This document shows positions 1-7,813 of a stretch of 64,000 nucleotides of DNA, in pieces. The stretch covers positions 124,001 through 188,000 of the forward strand of contig NZ_MUYV01000011.1 of assembly GCF_002014855.1 (NCBI RefSeq). The letters run 5' to 3'. The stretch comes from Moraxella porci DSM 25326 (lineage in GTDB: Bacteria; Pseudomonadota; Gammaproteobacteria; Pseudomonadales; Moraxellaceae). The notes beneath the pieces are model-generated. The model searched no databases, was not told the origin of the DNA, and worked only from the letters and a program-made list of their open reading frames with translations. The position numbers and the translations under genes were made by a program. Position 1 is the stretch's first letter. Each line of letters begins with the position of its first letter.

Positions 1-2033
1 ACATCGACAAAACAACCAAAGGCAGTGACATTGGTCACCACACCTTCGAGCACCATGCCGACTTGTAGATCTTTGATTTCATTGACATCATCTCGGAATT
101 TCGCCGTGCGAAACTCACCACGAGGATCGTGTGCAGGCTTGGCAAGCTCGCTCGTCACTGTGGCAAGCTGGCTAAAGCTGTCACTGCTGTCATTGAGTGC
201 TTTGGCAGCAGTCTCATTGCCCAGTACCTCATCAAGCGATTTGCCATGCTTAGCCAAAATCTCATACACTAGACCATAGCTCTCAGGATGCACGCCTGTG
301 GCATCAAGCGGCTCATCACCATCTTTGATACGCAAAAAGCCTGCCGCTTGCTCAAAGGTCTTCACACCCAGTCGTGGGACATTTTTCAGCTGTTCACGAT
401 TGACAAAAGCACCATTGGCACGACGATACTCAACGATCTGCTGAGCGACATTTTTATTCAAGCCTGAGATGTGTGCCAAGATTGCAGGGCTTGCGGTATT
501 GACATCAACACCGACAGCATTGACACAGTCTTCGGTGACTTTATCAAGGCTTGCCTCAAGCTCAGTCTGATTGACATCGTGCTGATATTGGCCGACACCG
601 ATTGCCTTTGGCTCGACTTTGACCAGCTCTGATAAGGGATCTTGCAGACGGCGAGCGATTGACACCGCCCCACGCACCGACACATCCAAGTCAGGCAATT
701 CGCTTGATGCGATTTCGCTGGCTGAATACACCGACGCACCCGCTTCTGATACCACAAGGGCTTTGGCGGTCAATTGACGCTCAGCGATGACTGATTTGAC
801 CAGCTCTTCGGTTTCACGGCTGGCGGTGCCATTACCGATAGCGACCAGCTCGACATTGTGTGACTGGATAAGACTTGCAATCTCAGTTTTGGCTTCATCA
901 ACCTTATTATAAGGATTAAACGGATACACCGTCTGCGTCGCCAACACATCGCCCGTACTGTCAATCACTGCCATCTTCACGCCATGACGAATCCCTGGAT
1001 CAACGCCCAAAATTACCTTGCGACCAGCAGGCGCGACCATCAATAGATGCTTTAGATTCTCGGCAAATACCGCAATCGCATCCGTCTCTGCCGTCAAGCG
1101 GCGCTCGGTCAATAAGCGATGCTCAATCTGCGCACGCCATTTGGCCGTCCAAAGTTTTTTGGCGGTGTCGTATAAAAATTCGCCATTCTCCGCACTCTGA
1201 TCCACCCCAAAATGCTGAGCAATCTTGGTGATGAATGGCTCATCTTCGCCATCAACATGAAGCACCAGTACATTTTGCTGACGACCACGCAACATCGCAA
1301 GCAAGCGATGATTGGACAATTTGGCAAATGGCTCGGTATGCTCAAAATAATCTTTGAATTTCTCGCCGACTTCTCGTTTTTCTTCGCCGATGAGCTCTGA
1401 GCGAATCGATGCGGTGGCATTAAAGCCGGTTCGCACCTCATCAAGCAGCTCTAGTGCCGTCGCCCAGTCATCCAAGATAATCGCCTGCACACCGCCCAGC
1501 TGCTTGTCATAATCCTCAAAGCCTGCCTCAAAGCTTTCGCCTGTCTCATCAGTCAGCGTCACTGGTGCCACAAAGCCTGCCAATGCCTCGCTTGGCTTTG
1601 CCCCTGCCAAAATCACCTCAGCAATCGGTAGTAGCCCTGCCAATTTTGCCTTGGCAGCGATCGAGCGGCGGCGTGGACGATACGGCTGATAAATCTCCTC
1701 AAGCTCAAGCTTACTATTGGCAGCATTGACACGCTCTGTCAGCTCATCATTGAGCACATTTTGGGCAGCCAATAAATCCAAAATCTTTAAGCGACGAGCG
1801 GCCAATTCTCGCTCAGCGACGAGCGATTTTTCGAGCGTGCGTAATCGCTCATCATCCAAACCGCCCGTCTGCTCTTTGCGATAACGCGCGATAAACGGCA
1901 CGCTGTTACCTTCGTCGAACAGCTTGGCAAATGCCTGCACTTGTGATGCCTTGACGGCGTGATCTTTGGCAAGCTTATCATAGATGGCTTGATGGTTAAT
2001 TGGGTCTGCTACATCGGTCATAACATCAGTCAT
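1..2033 (-). CDS. tex: Tex, RNA-binding transcription accessory protein (3' end cut by window edge)
   Basis: About 677 codons are visible; the frame runs off the left edge with no stop. The visible protein has the Tex N-terminal helical region (motif FIARYRKEQTGGL near residue 50), the YqgF/RNase H-like core (GVDPGIRHGVKMAVID), the helix-hairpin-helix region (VGVDVNTASPAILAHISGL), and the first residues of the C-terminal S1 domain (GMVLEGVVTNVTAFGCFVDV). In this family the S1 domain binds nucleic acid and the protein influences transcription and toxin-gene expression. ATG 2033 is used; an in-frame ATG at 2021 is possible. It is transcribed divergently from ompR. Identification is secure; only the S1 tail is missing. 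Confidence 0.95.
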   Translation of the reverse strand, partial: MTDVMTDVADPINHQAIYDKLAKDHAVKASQVQAFAKLFDEGNSVPFIARYRKEQTGGLDDERLRTLEKSLVAERELAARRLKILDLLAAQNVLNDELTERVNAANSKLELEEIYQPYRPRRRSIAAKAKLAGLLPIAEVILAGAKPSEALAGFVAPVTLTDETGESFEAGFEDYDKQLGGVQAIILDDWATALELLDEVRTGFNATASIRSELIGEEKREVGEKFKDYFEHTEPFAKLSNHRLLAMLRGRQQNVLVLHVDGEDEPFITKIAQHFGVDQSAENGEFLYDTAKKLWTAKWRAQIEHRLLTERRLTAETDAIAVFAENLKHLLMVAPAGRKVILGVDPGIRHGVKMAVIDSTGDVLATQTVYPFNPYNKVDEAKTEIASLIQSHNVELVAIGNGTASRETEELVKSVIAERQLTAKALVVSEAGASVYSASEIASSELPDLDVSVRGAVSIARRLQDPLSELVKVEPKAIGVGQYQHDVNQTELEASLDKVTEDCVNAVGVDVNTASPAILAHISGLNKNVAQQIVEYRRANGAFVNREQLKNVPRLGVKTFEQAAGFLRIKDGDEPLDATGVHPESYGLVYEILAKHGKSLDEVLGNETAAKALNDSSDSFSQLATVTSELAKPAHDPRGEFRTAKFRDDVNEIKDLQVGMVLEGVVTNVTAFGCFVD

Positions 2034-2076
2034 AATGGTTTTCTACAATGACGCCACATCAGGGCAAAACTCGCCC

Positions 2077-2082
2077 ATTATA
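2077..2082 (-). promoter_or_regulatory. candidate -10 box for tex
   Basis: TATAAT on the minus strand, preceded by TG one base upstream (extended -10 type), 44 bases before the tex ATG. No good -35 box is visible. Confidence 0.35.
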
Positions 2083-2269
2083 ACAAGTTTTACGCAAAAT
2101 TACCCACAAAACACGCCAAAGACAAGTCATGATGACCAATTTTTTTGCATACTTGTTTAAAAATTGTTAAACCCCCATAAAAGACTCAAGCATTTGTCCA
2201 AAGCCGTGCTATGATAAGCAAAATCATGCATAACTTTTTGGCAAATTGACCAAAATTAACACAAAACTA

Positions 2270-2299
2270 GTTACATTTTTGTGTGCAATATTGTACACT
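2270..2299 (+). promoter_or_regulatory. candidate promoter for ompR
   Basis: In the 307-base tex/ompR gap, GTTACA and TACACT are separated by 18 bases, 41 bases before the ompR ATG; each box matches its sigma-70 consensus at 4 of 6. The TAAGGA at 2328-2333 is the likely ribosome binding site. Nothing else recognisable lies in this gap. Confidence 0.35.
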
Positions 2300-2340
2300 A
2301 AGACAAAGGCAACCTGCCGCTTGATTGTAAGGATAATGAC

Positions 2341-3075
2341 ATGACAGAAGCTCTTGATAACATTGCTCATCGCATTTTGGTCGTCGATGATGATGCGCGT
2401 CTGCGTGCACTGCTGCAGCGATTTTTGGAAGATGATGGCTATGTGGTGCGTGTGGCACACGATGGCAAGCAGATGGATAAGCTGCTTGATCGTGAGATGT
2501 TTTCGCTGATTGTACTGGATTTGATGCTGCCTGACGAAGATGGTATCGCCATCTGCAAGCGACTGCGTAATGACAATGCCGGCATCCCGATCATCATGCT
2601 GACCGCAAAAGGCTCGGATGCTGACCGCATCGCAGGACTAGAAGCAGGCGCTGATGACTATCTGCCAAAACCATTCAACCCAAAAGAGCTGCTTGCCCGT
2701 ATCAAAGCCGTGCTTCGCCGCCAAAACCGTGAGCTGCCTGGTGCGCCAAGTCAGCAAGTCGAAGTGGTGGAATTTGGCCCTTGGACACTAGATCTATCGA
2801 CTCGTACACTCAAGCGTGATGGCAATGTGGTGACGCTAACCACGGGTGAATTTAGCGTCCTAAAAGCCCTAGTACAGCACCCACGAGAGCCACTGACTCG
2901 TGATAAGCTGATGAATCTGGCGCGCGGCCGTGAATGGGGTGCGATGGAGCGTTCGATCGATGTGCAAGTCTCTCGCCTGCGTCGTCTGATCGAAGACAAT
3001 CCATCACAGGCTCGCTACATTCAGACCGTGTGGGGTGTGGGCTATGTGTTCGTGCCAGATGGGGCTGAGAGCTGA
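2341..3075 (+). CDS. ompR: OmpR-type response regulator
   Basis: 244 aa. The receiver domain (about residues 11-125) has the acidic pair D16/D17, the phospho-acceptor D60 in LIVLDLMLP, T88 and K110. The C-terminal winged helix (about 140-240) carries RGREWGAMERSIDVQVSRLR and the ending TVWGVGYVFVPDG. The whole sequence tracks enterobacterial OmpR closely, including the PGAPSQ linker. It binds promoter DNA after phosphorylation by a sensor kinase, classically EnvZ in osmolarity and porin control. A transcription terminator follows directly, and no histidine kinase lies beside it in this window. The partner kinase must therefore be encoded elsewhere, or another kinase is used. Confidence 0.93.
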   Translation: MTEALDNIAHRILVVDDDARLRALLQRFLEDDGYVVRVAHDGKQMDKLLDREMFSLIVLDLMLPDEDGIAICKRLRNDNAGIPIIMLTAKGSDADRIAGLEAGADDYLPKPFNPKELLARIKAVLRRQNRELPGAPSQQVEVVEFGPWTLDLSTRTLKRDGNVVTLTTGEFSVLKALVQHPREPLTRDKLMNLARGREWGAMERSIDVQVSRLRRLIEDNPSQARYIQTVWGVGYVFVPDGAES

Positions 3076-3100
3076 TTGATACCATCTAAGCAATTCATCA

Positions 3101-3122
3101 ATTGGGGCGTTTTTGCCCCAAT
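3101..3122 (+). terminator. rho-independent terminator after ompR
   Basis: ATTGGGGC, 6-base loop, GCCCCAAT, then a T/A-rich tail (TATTATTTATT). It starts 26 bases after the ompR stop. Confidence 0.8.
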
Positions 3123-3142
3123 TATTATTTATTCGTAAAATT

Positions 3143-3364
3143 ATGGATAATGAATTAAAAATTTGTGATGAATGTGGTAGTTCATATTTTGCCAAGTCAT
3201 CCATCATGCAATCACTTTGCCCAGAATGCGGTTTTATTTTATACAACCATCCTAAATGCAACCATGTATTCCATCATGGCAAATGTATAAAATGTGCTTG
3301 GAATGGAAATAAGAGCCAATTTATCAAAAACCTACCACCAAACTCTCAAGATGATTATTCATAA
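3143..3364 (+). CDS. small zinc-ribbon protein
   Basis: 73 aa from ATG 3143; an upstream TTG at 3113 lies in the terminator hairpin and is unlikely. The protein is dominated by metal-ligand pairs: CDEC near the start, CPEC in the middle, then a C-H-H-C cluster ending in CIKC. This is a zinc-ribbon arrangement with several possible sites. The stop overlaps the start of the next gene (TAATG), so it is translationally coupled to a COG0523 GTPase, a family of metal chaperones. A zinc- or metal-linked role is inferred from that pairing only. I do not recognise the family by name. Confidence 0.7.
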   Translation: MDNELKICDECGSSYFAKSSIMQSLCPECGFILYNHPKCNHVFHHGKCIKCAWNGNKSQFIKNLPPNSQDDYS

Positions 3365-4368
3365 TGTTGGGAAAATCCATGAACCTACAGCCAATCAGCA
3401 GCACACCAACCACCATCATCACAGGATTTCTAGGCGCAGGCAAAACCACGCTGATTAATCAGCTGATCGTGCATAAAGCTCGTGATGGCAGATGGGCGCT
3501 GCTGATTAATGAATTTGGCAAAATTGGCATCGATGGCGGTCTGATTGCACAGGATGATGGCATCGCCATCAAAGAAGTGAGCGGCGGCTGTATCTGCTGT
3601 AGCAGTCAGCTACCCCTACAGGTTGCCCTAGTGCGGCTGCTTGGCGAGCATCAGCCTGATCGCTTAATCATCGAGCCGACAGGGCTTGCACATCCTGATG
3701 AGCTGCTCGGTCAGCTGAGCCAGCCACACTGGCAAACCAGCCTGAATATCCGTGCCGTCCTTTGTGTACTATCAGGCACACAGTGGGTACAGGACAAATA
3801 CCGCTCGCACGACGGCTATATCGCCCATGTGCGTCACGCTGATGTGGTGGTGTGTAACCGCACCGATGAGATCAACATCGATGCACTCACAGCATGGGTC
3901 AGTACCATCAATCCACACGCCAAGATCATCTTGACTGGCACACCAGATGAGTTGCAGGCACTGCTTGATTTGGCACATCATAGTACCACCCCTGCTCGCA
4001 CGGTCGCACTGACCGCACCCCATCAACAACACACCAATAACAAGGCAGATGAGCCAATCAGTCTACCCTACCGCTATCACGAAAGCATCGGCGAGCATCA
4101 TGTGGGCGGATGGCGACTGCCAAGTGATTGGCAGTTTGATAGCTATGAGCTGCAAAAATGGCTACTGTCTCGCCCAGACTATTTGCGTATCAAAGGCATC
4201 ATCCACACCACCGAAGGCTGGCTGATGCTCAATATCGCCCCCGATGGCATCAGCATCAGCGACACTGACGAGAGAGCCGATAGCCGTCTTGAGATGATCT
4301 TTGGGCAGATGGTGGATGATGCCATATGGCAAGCATGGGATGGGGTACTGATGGGGATGAAATCTTAG
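3364..4368 (+). CDS. COG0523/CobW-family GTPase, putative metal chaperone
   Basis: 334 aa. Walker A GFLGAGKT at residues 21-28, the family-defining metal motif GCICC at 75-79, EPTGLAHP near 104-111 and the guanine-specificity motif NRTD at 165-168. A CobW C-terminal domain follows from about residue 230. COG0523 proteins are GTPases that deliver or allocate metals, often zinc (ZigA, YeiR, ZagA) and sometimes cobalt or others. ATG 3364 overlaps the stop of the zinc-ribbon gene; ATG 3379 is an alternative. The 3' end overlaps the convergent DUF4236 gene by four bases. Metal specificity cannot be read from sequence. No Zur-like palindrome was found upstream. Confidence 0.88.
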   Translation: MLGKSMNLQPISSTPTTIITGFLGAGKTTLINQLIVHKARDGRWALLINEFGKIGIDGGLIAQDDGIAIKEVSGGCICCSSQLPLQVALVRLLGEHQPDRLIIEPTGLAHPDELLGQLSQPHWQTSLNIRAVLCVLSGTQWVQDKYRSHDGYIAHVRHADVVVCNRTDEINIDALTAWVSTINPHAKIILTGTPDELQALLDLAHHSTTPARTVALTAPHQQHTNNKADEPISLPYRYHESIGEHHVGGWRLPSDWQFDSYELQKWLLSRPDYLRIKGIIHTTEGWLMLNIAPDGISISDTDERADSRLEMIFGQMVDDAIWQAWDGVLMGMKS

Positions 4369-4640
4369 AAAAATAACCAAACCACCACCATCACGATGAT
4401 GATCAGTAGGATCAATCCACCACAGCCGCCTGATGATTTCTTACGAGTTCTGCGGCGGCGACTGCTACTGGTATAGGACATTCCTGTCCCTGGTATGCCT
4501 ACGGTGGTACGACGACCTTTTTTGCCAAAATTCATCGATGCGCCTTTACCACCTAAGGATACGCTGCTTAAGCCTTTTTTGCTGACATTCAGCTTTACCC
4601 CCGGTATGATTTTAAAACTCTTTTTAAAACGAAATCCCAT
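4365..4640 (-). CDS. DUF4236 protein with C-terminal membrane segment
   Basis: 91 aa from ATG 4640, chosen because family members begin MGFRF. The N-terminal ~55 residues match the DUF4236 pattern (MGFRFKKSFKIIPG, LNVSKKG, SLGGKG, TTVGIPGTGMSY). An Arg/Lys-rich stretch and one hydrophobic helix of about 18 residues (LILLIIIVMVVVWLFF) end the protein. The function of DUF4236 is unknown; the tail suggests membrane anchoring. The gene converges on the COG0523 gene, overlapping it by four bases. Confidence 0.85.
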   Translation of the reverse strand: MGFRFKKSFKIIPGVKLNVSKKGLSSVSLGGKGASMNFGKKGRRTTVGIPGTGMSYTSSSRRRRTRKKSSGGCGGLILLIIIVMVVVWLFF

Positions 4641-4675
4641 ACACCACTCCAATCACCCATTAAAGCTGTTACCAC

Positions 4676-5092
4676 TTAAATAAAACCAACAATCTTCCTA
4701 GCAAGATATAGCACGACAAATAAGCTGATCGCCATCGATAGGGAAAAGGCTGTCAAATGCAAATCATCTTCACTTTGCGGCTTGTACCGCTGCTTAAATC
4801 GCTTATCCGCCTTGCCACTTTTGGTTTTGCGAGTGGCAGATGGCAATGACACAAAGAACAAAGCCACAAAGCCAATTGCAAAAAGATACAGCATGCCTGC
4901 ACCGATAAAGTCGTTCTCAAAACCAAAAATTCTTTGGACAACATAGTCATACCCATACGCATAAACAGTCAAACACACCGACACAATCACTGCGCGGACA
5001 AAGGCAGTACTCGCCCACGGCAATAGGTCACAAATGCGCAAAATCAAGAACATCATAATAATCAAAGAAAGTACAAATAAAGCGATTACCAT
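4676..5092 (-). CDS. small multi-pass membrane protein, unknown
   Basis: 138 aa from ATG 5092. An upstream in-frame start (5140) would place the 5' end inside a terminator hairpin, so it is rejected. About four hydrophobic segments are visible: one at the N-terminus, two in the middle and one at the C-terminus. A basic cytoplasmic-looking stretch between segments three and four reads RKTKSGKADKRFKQRYK. That stretch resembles the repeated GKVDKRTKE motif of the Lys/Ala-rich protein encoded just upstream. I do not recognise the family. Confidence 0.7.
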   Translation of the reverse strand: MVIALFVLSLIIMMFLILRICDLLPWASTAFVRAVIVSVCLTVYAYGYDYVVQRIFGFENDFIGAGMLYLFAIGFVALFFVSLPSATRKTKSGKADKRFKQRYKPQSEDDLHLTAFSLSMAISLFVVLYLARKIVGFI

Positions 5093-5128
5093 ATCCAATC
5101 CTAATTTTGACTCGTGAATATAAAACAA

Positions 5129-5156
5129 CCCAAGCCACAAAAACTCATGACTTGGG
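5129..5156 (-). terminator. terminator of the five-gene unknown operon
   Basis: On the minus strand CCCAAGTCA and TGGCTTGGG pair (9 bp with one G-U), followed by TTGTTTTAT. It lies 18 bases after the Lys/Ala-rich gene. Confidence 0.75.
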
Positions 5157-5174
5157 CTGACTACTGCATTTGGA

Positions 5175-5507
5175 TTACTTCAGCAGCTTTTTAAGCAGGC
5201 TTGCAATGCCTTTTTGCTCTGTGCTGCGAGCTGCACGAGCTTTAGCCATGCGCTCAGCGACTGCCTTACCTTCTTTGGTACGCAGATCGACTTTGCCGTC
5301 TGCGCGGCGTTTCACGCTTGAAGTCGCAGGCTTTTTGGCAGTTGTCTTGGTGGTGGTTTTTGCAGCAGGTTTTGCCGCTGCTTTTTCTGCCGCTTTAGCA
5401 GCTTTTGCTTTTGCTAGGCGAGCTTTTTTGGCACGCTCAACCAACTCTTTGTACTCTTTGGTACGCTTATCCACTTTACCACTGGCGGTTCTTTTTAGAG
5501 TGCTCAT
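5175..5507 (-). CDS. Lys/Ala-rich basic protein with two GKVD-x-RTKE repeats
   Basis: 110 aa from ATG 5507, with GGGAG eight bases upstream (a GTG at 5510 is a less likely start). The protein is very basic. It has two copies of a ~28-residue motif, KR-x-A-x-GKVD-x-RTKE-x-K followed by ER-x-x-KAR, separated by an Ala/Lys/Thr linker resembling histone H1 tails. The composition suggests binding to nucleic acid or to an acidic partner. The neighbouring TerB-like protein is strongly acidic, which would fit a pair, but that is inference. It is the last gene of the operon, 17 bases after the TerB-like gene. Family not recognised. Confidence 0.75.
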   Translation of the reverse strand: MSTLKRTASGKVDKRTKEYKELVERAKKARLAKAKAAKAAEKAAAKPAAKTTTKTTAKKPATSSVKRRADGKVDLRTKEGKAVAERMAKARAARSTEQKGIASLLKKLLK

Positions 5508-5524
5508 CACATATTCTCCCTTAA

Positions 5525-5932
5525 TTACTCTTCATCTTCGATGACTAGGTCATCCATTTCATCGACAAAGTCATCAAAAATTTCGCTTGCACGATCTTCT
5601 GAGACACCCAAAATATCTGCAAATGTAAAATAATTTGCCAGCTCATTGACGCTGATCACGCCATCAGCTGCTAGGACATTTAAGCAAATCAGCAATACCG
5701 CTTCTTGGTCAGCAACCGCTTCAGCAGCTACGGCAAGATACTCATCAAACGCATCATCATCCATCGCTGAGATCTTATCAACTTCACTTGCCACAGCAGC
5801 GTCAAGATCAGCAAAACCCAGTTCATCAGCCAGACCGATAACGCAGCCTTGAGCGATTTCGTCATAAACGCCTTCGCCCGCTACAACAGATGCACCCAAA
5901 AACGGTGCAATAACTTTAGTACTTAGTGCCAT
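5525..5932 (-). CDS. acidic TerB-like protein
   Basis: 135 aa, strongly acidic, C-terminus DDLVIEDEE. The central and C-terminal helices (LLICLNVLAADGVISVNELANYF, then ILGVS) resemble the TerB/tellurite-resistance helical fold, in which an AxDGxxSxxE segment links helices and can hold a divalent metal. TerB-like domains occur in stress and defence contexts beyond tellurite. It is the fourth gene of the operon, 27 bases downstream of the membrane-anchored repeat protein and 17 bases upstream of the basic protein. The TerB assignment rests on this motif only. Confidence 0.7.
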   Translation of the reverse strand: MALSTKVIAPFLGASVVAGEGVYDEIAQGCVIGLADELGFADLDAAVASEVDKISAMDDDAFDEYLAVAAEAVADQEAVLLICLNVLAADGVISVNELANYFTFADILGVSEDRASEIFDDFVDEMDDLVIEDEE

Positions 5933-5959
5933 AATTTTTTCCTTATCAATTAATAAAAA

Positions 5960-6469
5960 TTAGCCTGCCATCATATTGGTCACAGCATAACCAACCACCG
6001 CCAAGATGATGATAATTAGCCAGAACCACATCGGAATACCGCCCTTTTTCTCTTCGGCGTATTCGTAGCGAATCTCATAGCCTGCCGGTGCAGATTTAGA
6101 TACCGTGCCCACACTGCCTGTGATGCCGTACTTGGCCATCTCAGCTTGCAAGCGTTCAAGGCTGCCTGATGTCCACACTTTGTTAAACGCGACTTTTTGA
6201 CCATTGCCCAAAGTCAGCCACTCGCCATCTTTGGTAAAACACGCATTGCCATTGACGAACCAATCAGAAGTCTGCTCTGCAAATTCACTCTCGGTATAAA
6301 ACAAATGATCAATACCCGCATCAGGGCAAATCGGTGATTTTGGGAATTTGGTGCGTAGTTCTGCTGCCGTAACTGATGGATGCATCGCAACGAAAGCTGC
6401 CATCATGCCAAGTGCAGTACGGTTTTGGCTTTTGCCAATTACTTGGGCTTTGGTGATTTTTTTACTCAC
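5960..6469 (-). CDS. single-copy ~130-aa repeat-domain protein with C-terminal membrane anchor
   Basis: 169 aa. Residues 1-140 form one copy of a domain present twice in the next gene upstream. Shared landmarks are QNRTALGMM near residue 16, CPDAG, a W-F-x-N-x-NACF segment, KDGEWL-x-LG-x-G, AFNKVW, and GITG-x-VG. A Gly/Pro hinge then leads into a hydrophobic helix (FWLIIIILAVVGYAV) at the C-terminus. The two cysteines (CPD and ACF) are conserved in all three copies. I do not recognise this domain. Architecture suggests a membrane-tethered member beside a soluble two-domain member. Confidence 0.8.
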   Translation of the reverse strand: MSKKITKAQVIGKSQNRTALGMMAAFVAMHPSVTAAELRTKFPKSPICPDAGIDHLFYTESEFAEQTSDWFVNGNACFTKDGEWLTLGNGQKVAFNKVWTSGSLERLQAEMAKYGITGSVGTVSKSAPAGYEIRYEYAEEKKGGIPMWFWLIIIILAVVGYAVTNMMAG

Positions 6470-6498
6470 AACTTTTCCTTTAATAGATAAAAATTTTA

Positions 6499-7347
6499 TT
6501 AAAATACAATGGTTTGTGTGCTATTGTCAAAATCAATAACATAACCTGCTACAGCTGATTTATCCACCGAGCCAACTTCACCTGTGATGCCATGCTCCGC
6601 CAATGCAGTTTGTAGTTTTTCTAGACTTTTTGCTGTCCACACTTTGTTGAAAGCCACTTTTTGGCCATCACCAAGTTCAAGCCATTCGCCATCTTTATCA
6701 AAGCAGGCATTGCCATTGATGAACCATTCGTTGCCGCTTGCGATCAGCTCATCAATTTCATCTTCACTAAAGAACAGTTTTTCGACACCTGCATCAGGAC
6801 AGATTTCTTTCATTGGAAATTGTTCGTTTAGCTCTTCTGCGGTCAATGATGGATTTAGTGCAACATACGCCGCCATCATGCCAAGTGCCGTGCGGTTTTG
6901 GAATTTACCAGTGACTTGCACTTCAACAGATTCAAAGCAAATCTCAAAGCCTGCTGTCGCCGACTTATCCACCGTACCGACTTCACCTGTGATGCCATAG
7001 TCCGCCAATGCAGTTTGTAGTTTTTCTAGGCTTTTTGCTGTCCATACTTTGTTGAACGCAAGCTTACGACCATTGCCCAAAGTCAGCCATTCGCCATCTT
7101 TGGTAAAGCAAGCATTATCATTAATGAACCATTCGTTGCCATTGGCTTGCTCTTGCTCGATTTCGCTTTTGCTATAAAATAGCTGACTGATGCCTGCGTC
7201 AGGGCAGACATCTTTGGTGGTGAACATCTCTTTGAGCGTTGATGTATTGACCGATGGATGCATAGCGACAAAAGCAGTCATCATGCCAAGTGCCGTACGG
7301 TTTTGATGCTTGCCCGTGACTTGTGCTTTGATAATTTTCTTACTCAT
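6499..7347 (-). CDS. two-domain tandem repeat protein, unknown family
   Basis: 282 aa made of two head-to-tail copies (about residues 1-140 and 143-275) of the domain described for the neighbouring 169-aa gene. Both copies keep QNRTALGMM, CPDAG, the NACF cysteine, KDGEWL and SLEKLQTALA. The DNA of the copies is also visibly similar, so the duplication is not ancient. There is no signal peptide or membrane segment, so a cytoplasmic location is likely. AGGAAA precedes the ATG. It is the second gene of the operon, 45 bases after the first. Function unknown; the unusual constancy of the cysteines and tryptophans suggests a ligand or metal site. Confidence 0.8.
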   Translation of the reverse strand: MSKKIIKAQVTGKHQNRTALGMMTAFVAMHPSVNTSTLKEMFTTKDVCPDAGISQLFYSKSEIEQEQANGNEWFINDNACFTKDGEWLTLGNGRKLAFNKVWTAKSLEKLQTALADYGITGEVGTVDKSATAGFEICFESVEVQVTGKFQNRTALGMMAAYVALNPSLTAEELNEQFPMKEICPDAGVEKLFFSEDEIDELIASGNEWFINGNACFDKDGEWLELGDGQKVAFNKVWTAKSLEKLQTALAEHGITGEVGSVDKSAVAGYVIDFDNSTQTIVF

Positions 7348-7392
7348 GATTGATTTCCTATTGTGATGTTTGCTAAAAATTTATCTGCCAAT

Positions 7393-7770
7393 TTATGCCA
7401 AAGCATCAATCAGCTTTGAGCCAAATTGGCGAGTATTCCACCCATCGTCATACTCAAAGCCAATCGAATCAGCGATTTCACGCAGTGCCGCTTTGGTATT
7501 GTCATACAGCTGAAAGCTCTCAATGCTACCGCTATCAAGTACCTGTACACCATATTCACCAATCTGAGCGATGCCATTTTCGCCATATTCTTTGATAAGT
7601 TTTGTGCCAAATTGACGAGTCGTCCACGCATCATCGTATTCAAAGCCCACTTCATCAGCGATGGCTCGAAGGCTTGCTTTGACATTGTCAAACTTACGCA
7701 GCACTTTGATACTGCCGCTGACATCTTGAGCAATCAGATATTCTTGATATACGGCTGATTTTTTGGTCAT
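7393..7770 (-). CDS. internally duplicated small protein, first gene of unknown operon
   Basis: 125 aa from ATG 7770, preceded by GAGGACAGG. An in-frame start at 7794 lies upstream of that Shine-Dalgarno and is not used. Two ~50-residue repeats share GSI, then DN-x-KA-x-LR-x-IAD-x-x-GFEYDD-x-W-x-TRQFG-x-KLI. The second repeat ends the protein. No membrane segment or known motif is seen. It is the promoter-proximal gene of a co-directional five-gene set with gaps of 45, 29, 27 and 17 bases. Confidence 0.75.
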   Translation of the reverse strand: MTKKSAVYQEYLIAQDVSGSIKVLRKFDNVKASLRAIADEVGFEYDDAWTTRQFGTKLIKEYGENGIAQIGEYGVQVLDSGSIESFQLYDNTKAALREIADSIGFEYDDGWNTRQFGSKLIDALA

Positions 7771-7813
7771 AGCACCTGTCCTCGTCTTGGGCAAAATTTT
7801 TAACCAGAGATTG

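Noticed and set aside
5170-5544. 124-aa Ala/Leu-rich ORF on the plus strand
   Set aside because: Antisense to the Lys/Ala-rich gene, which has a ribosome site and operon context.
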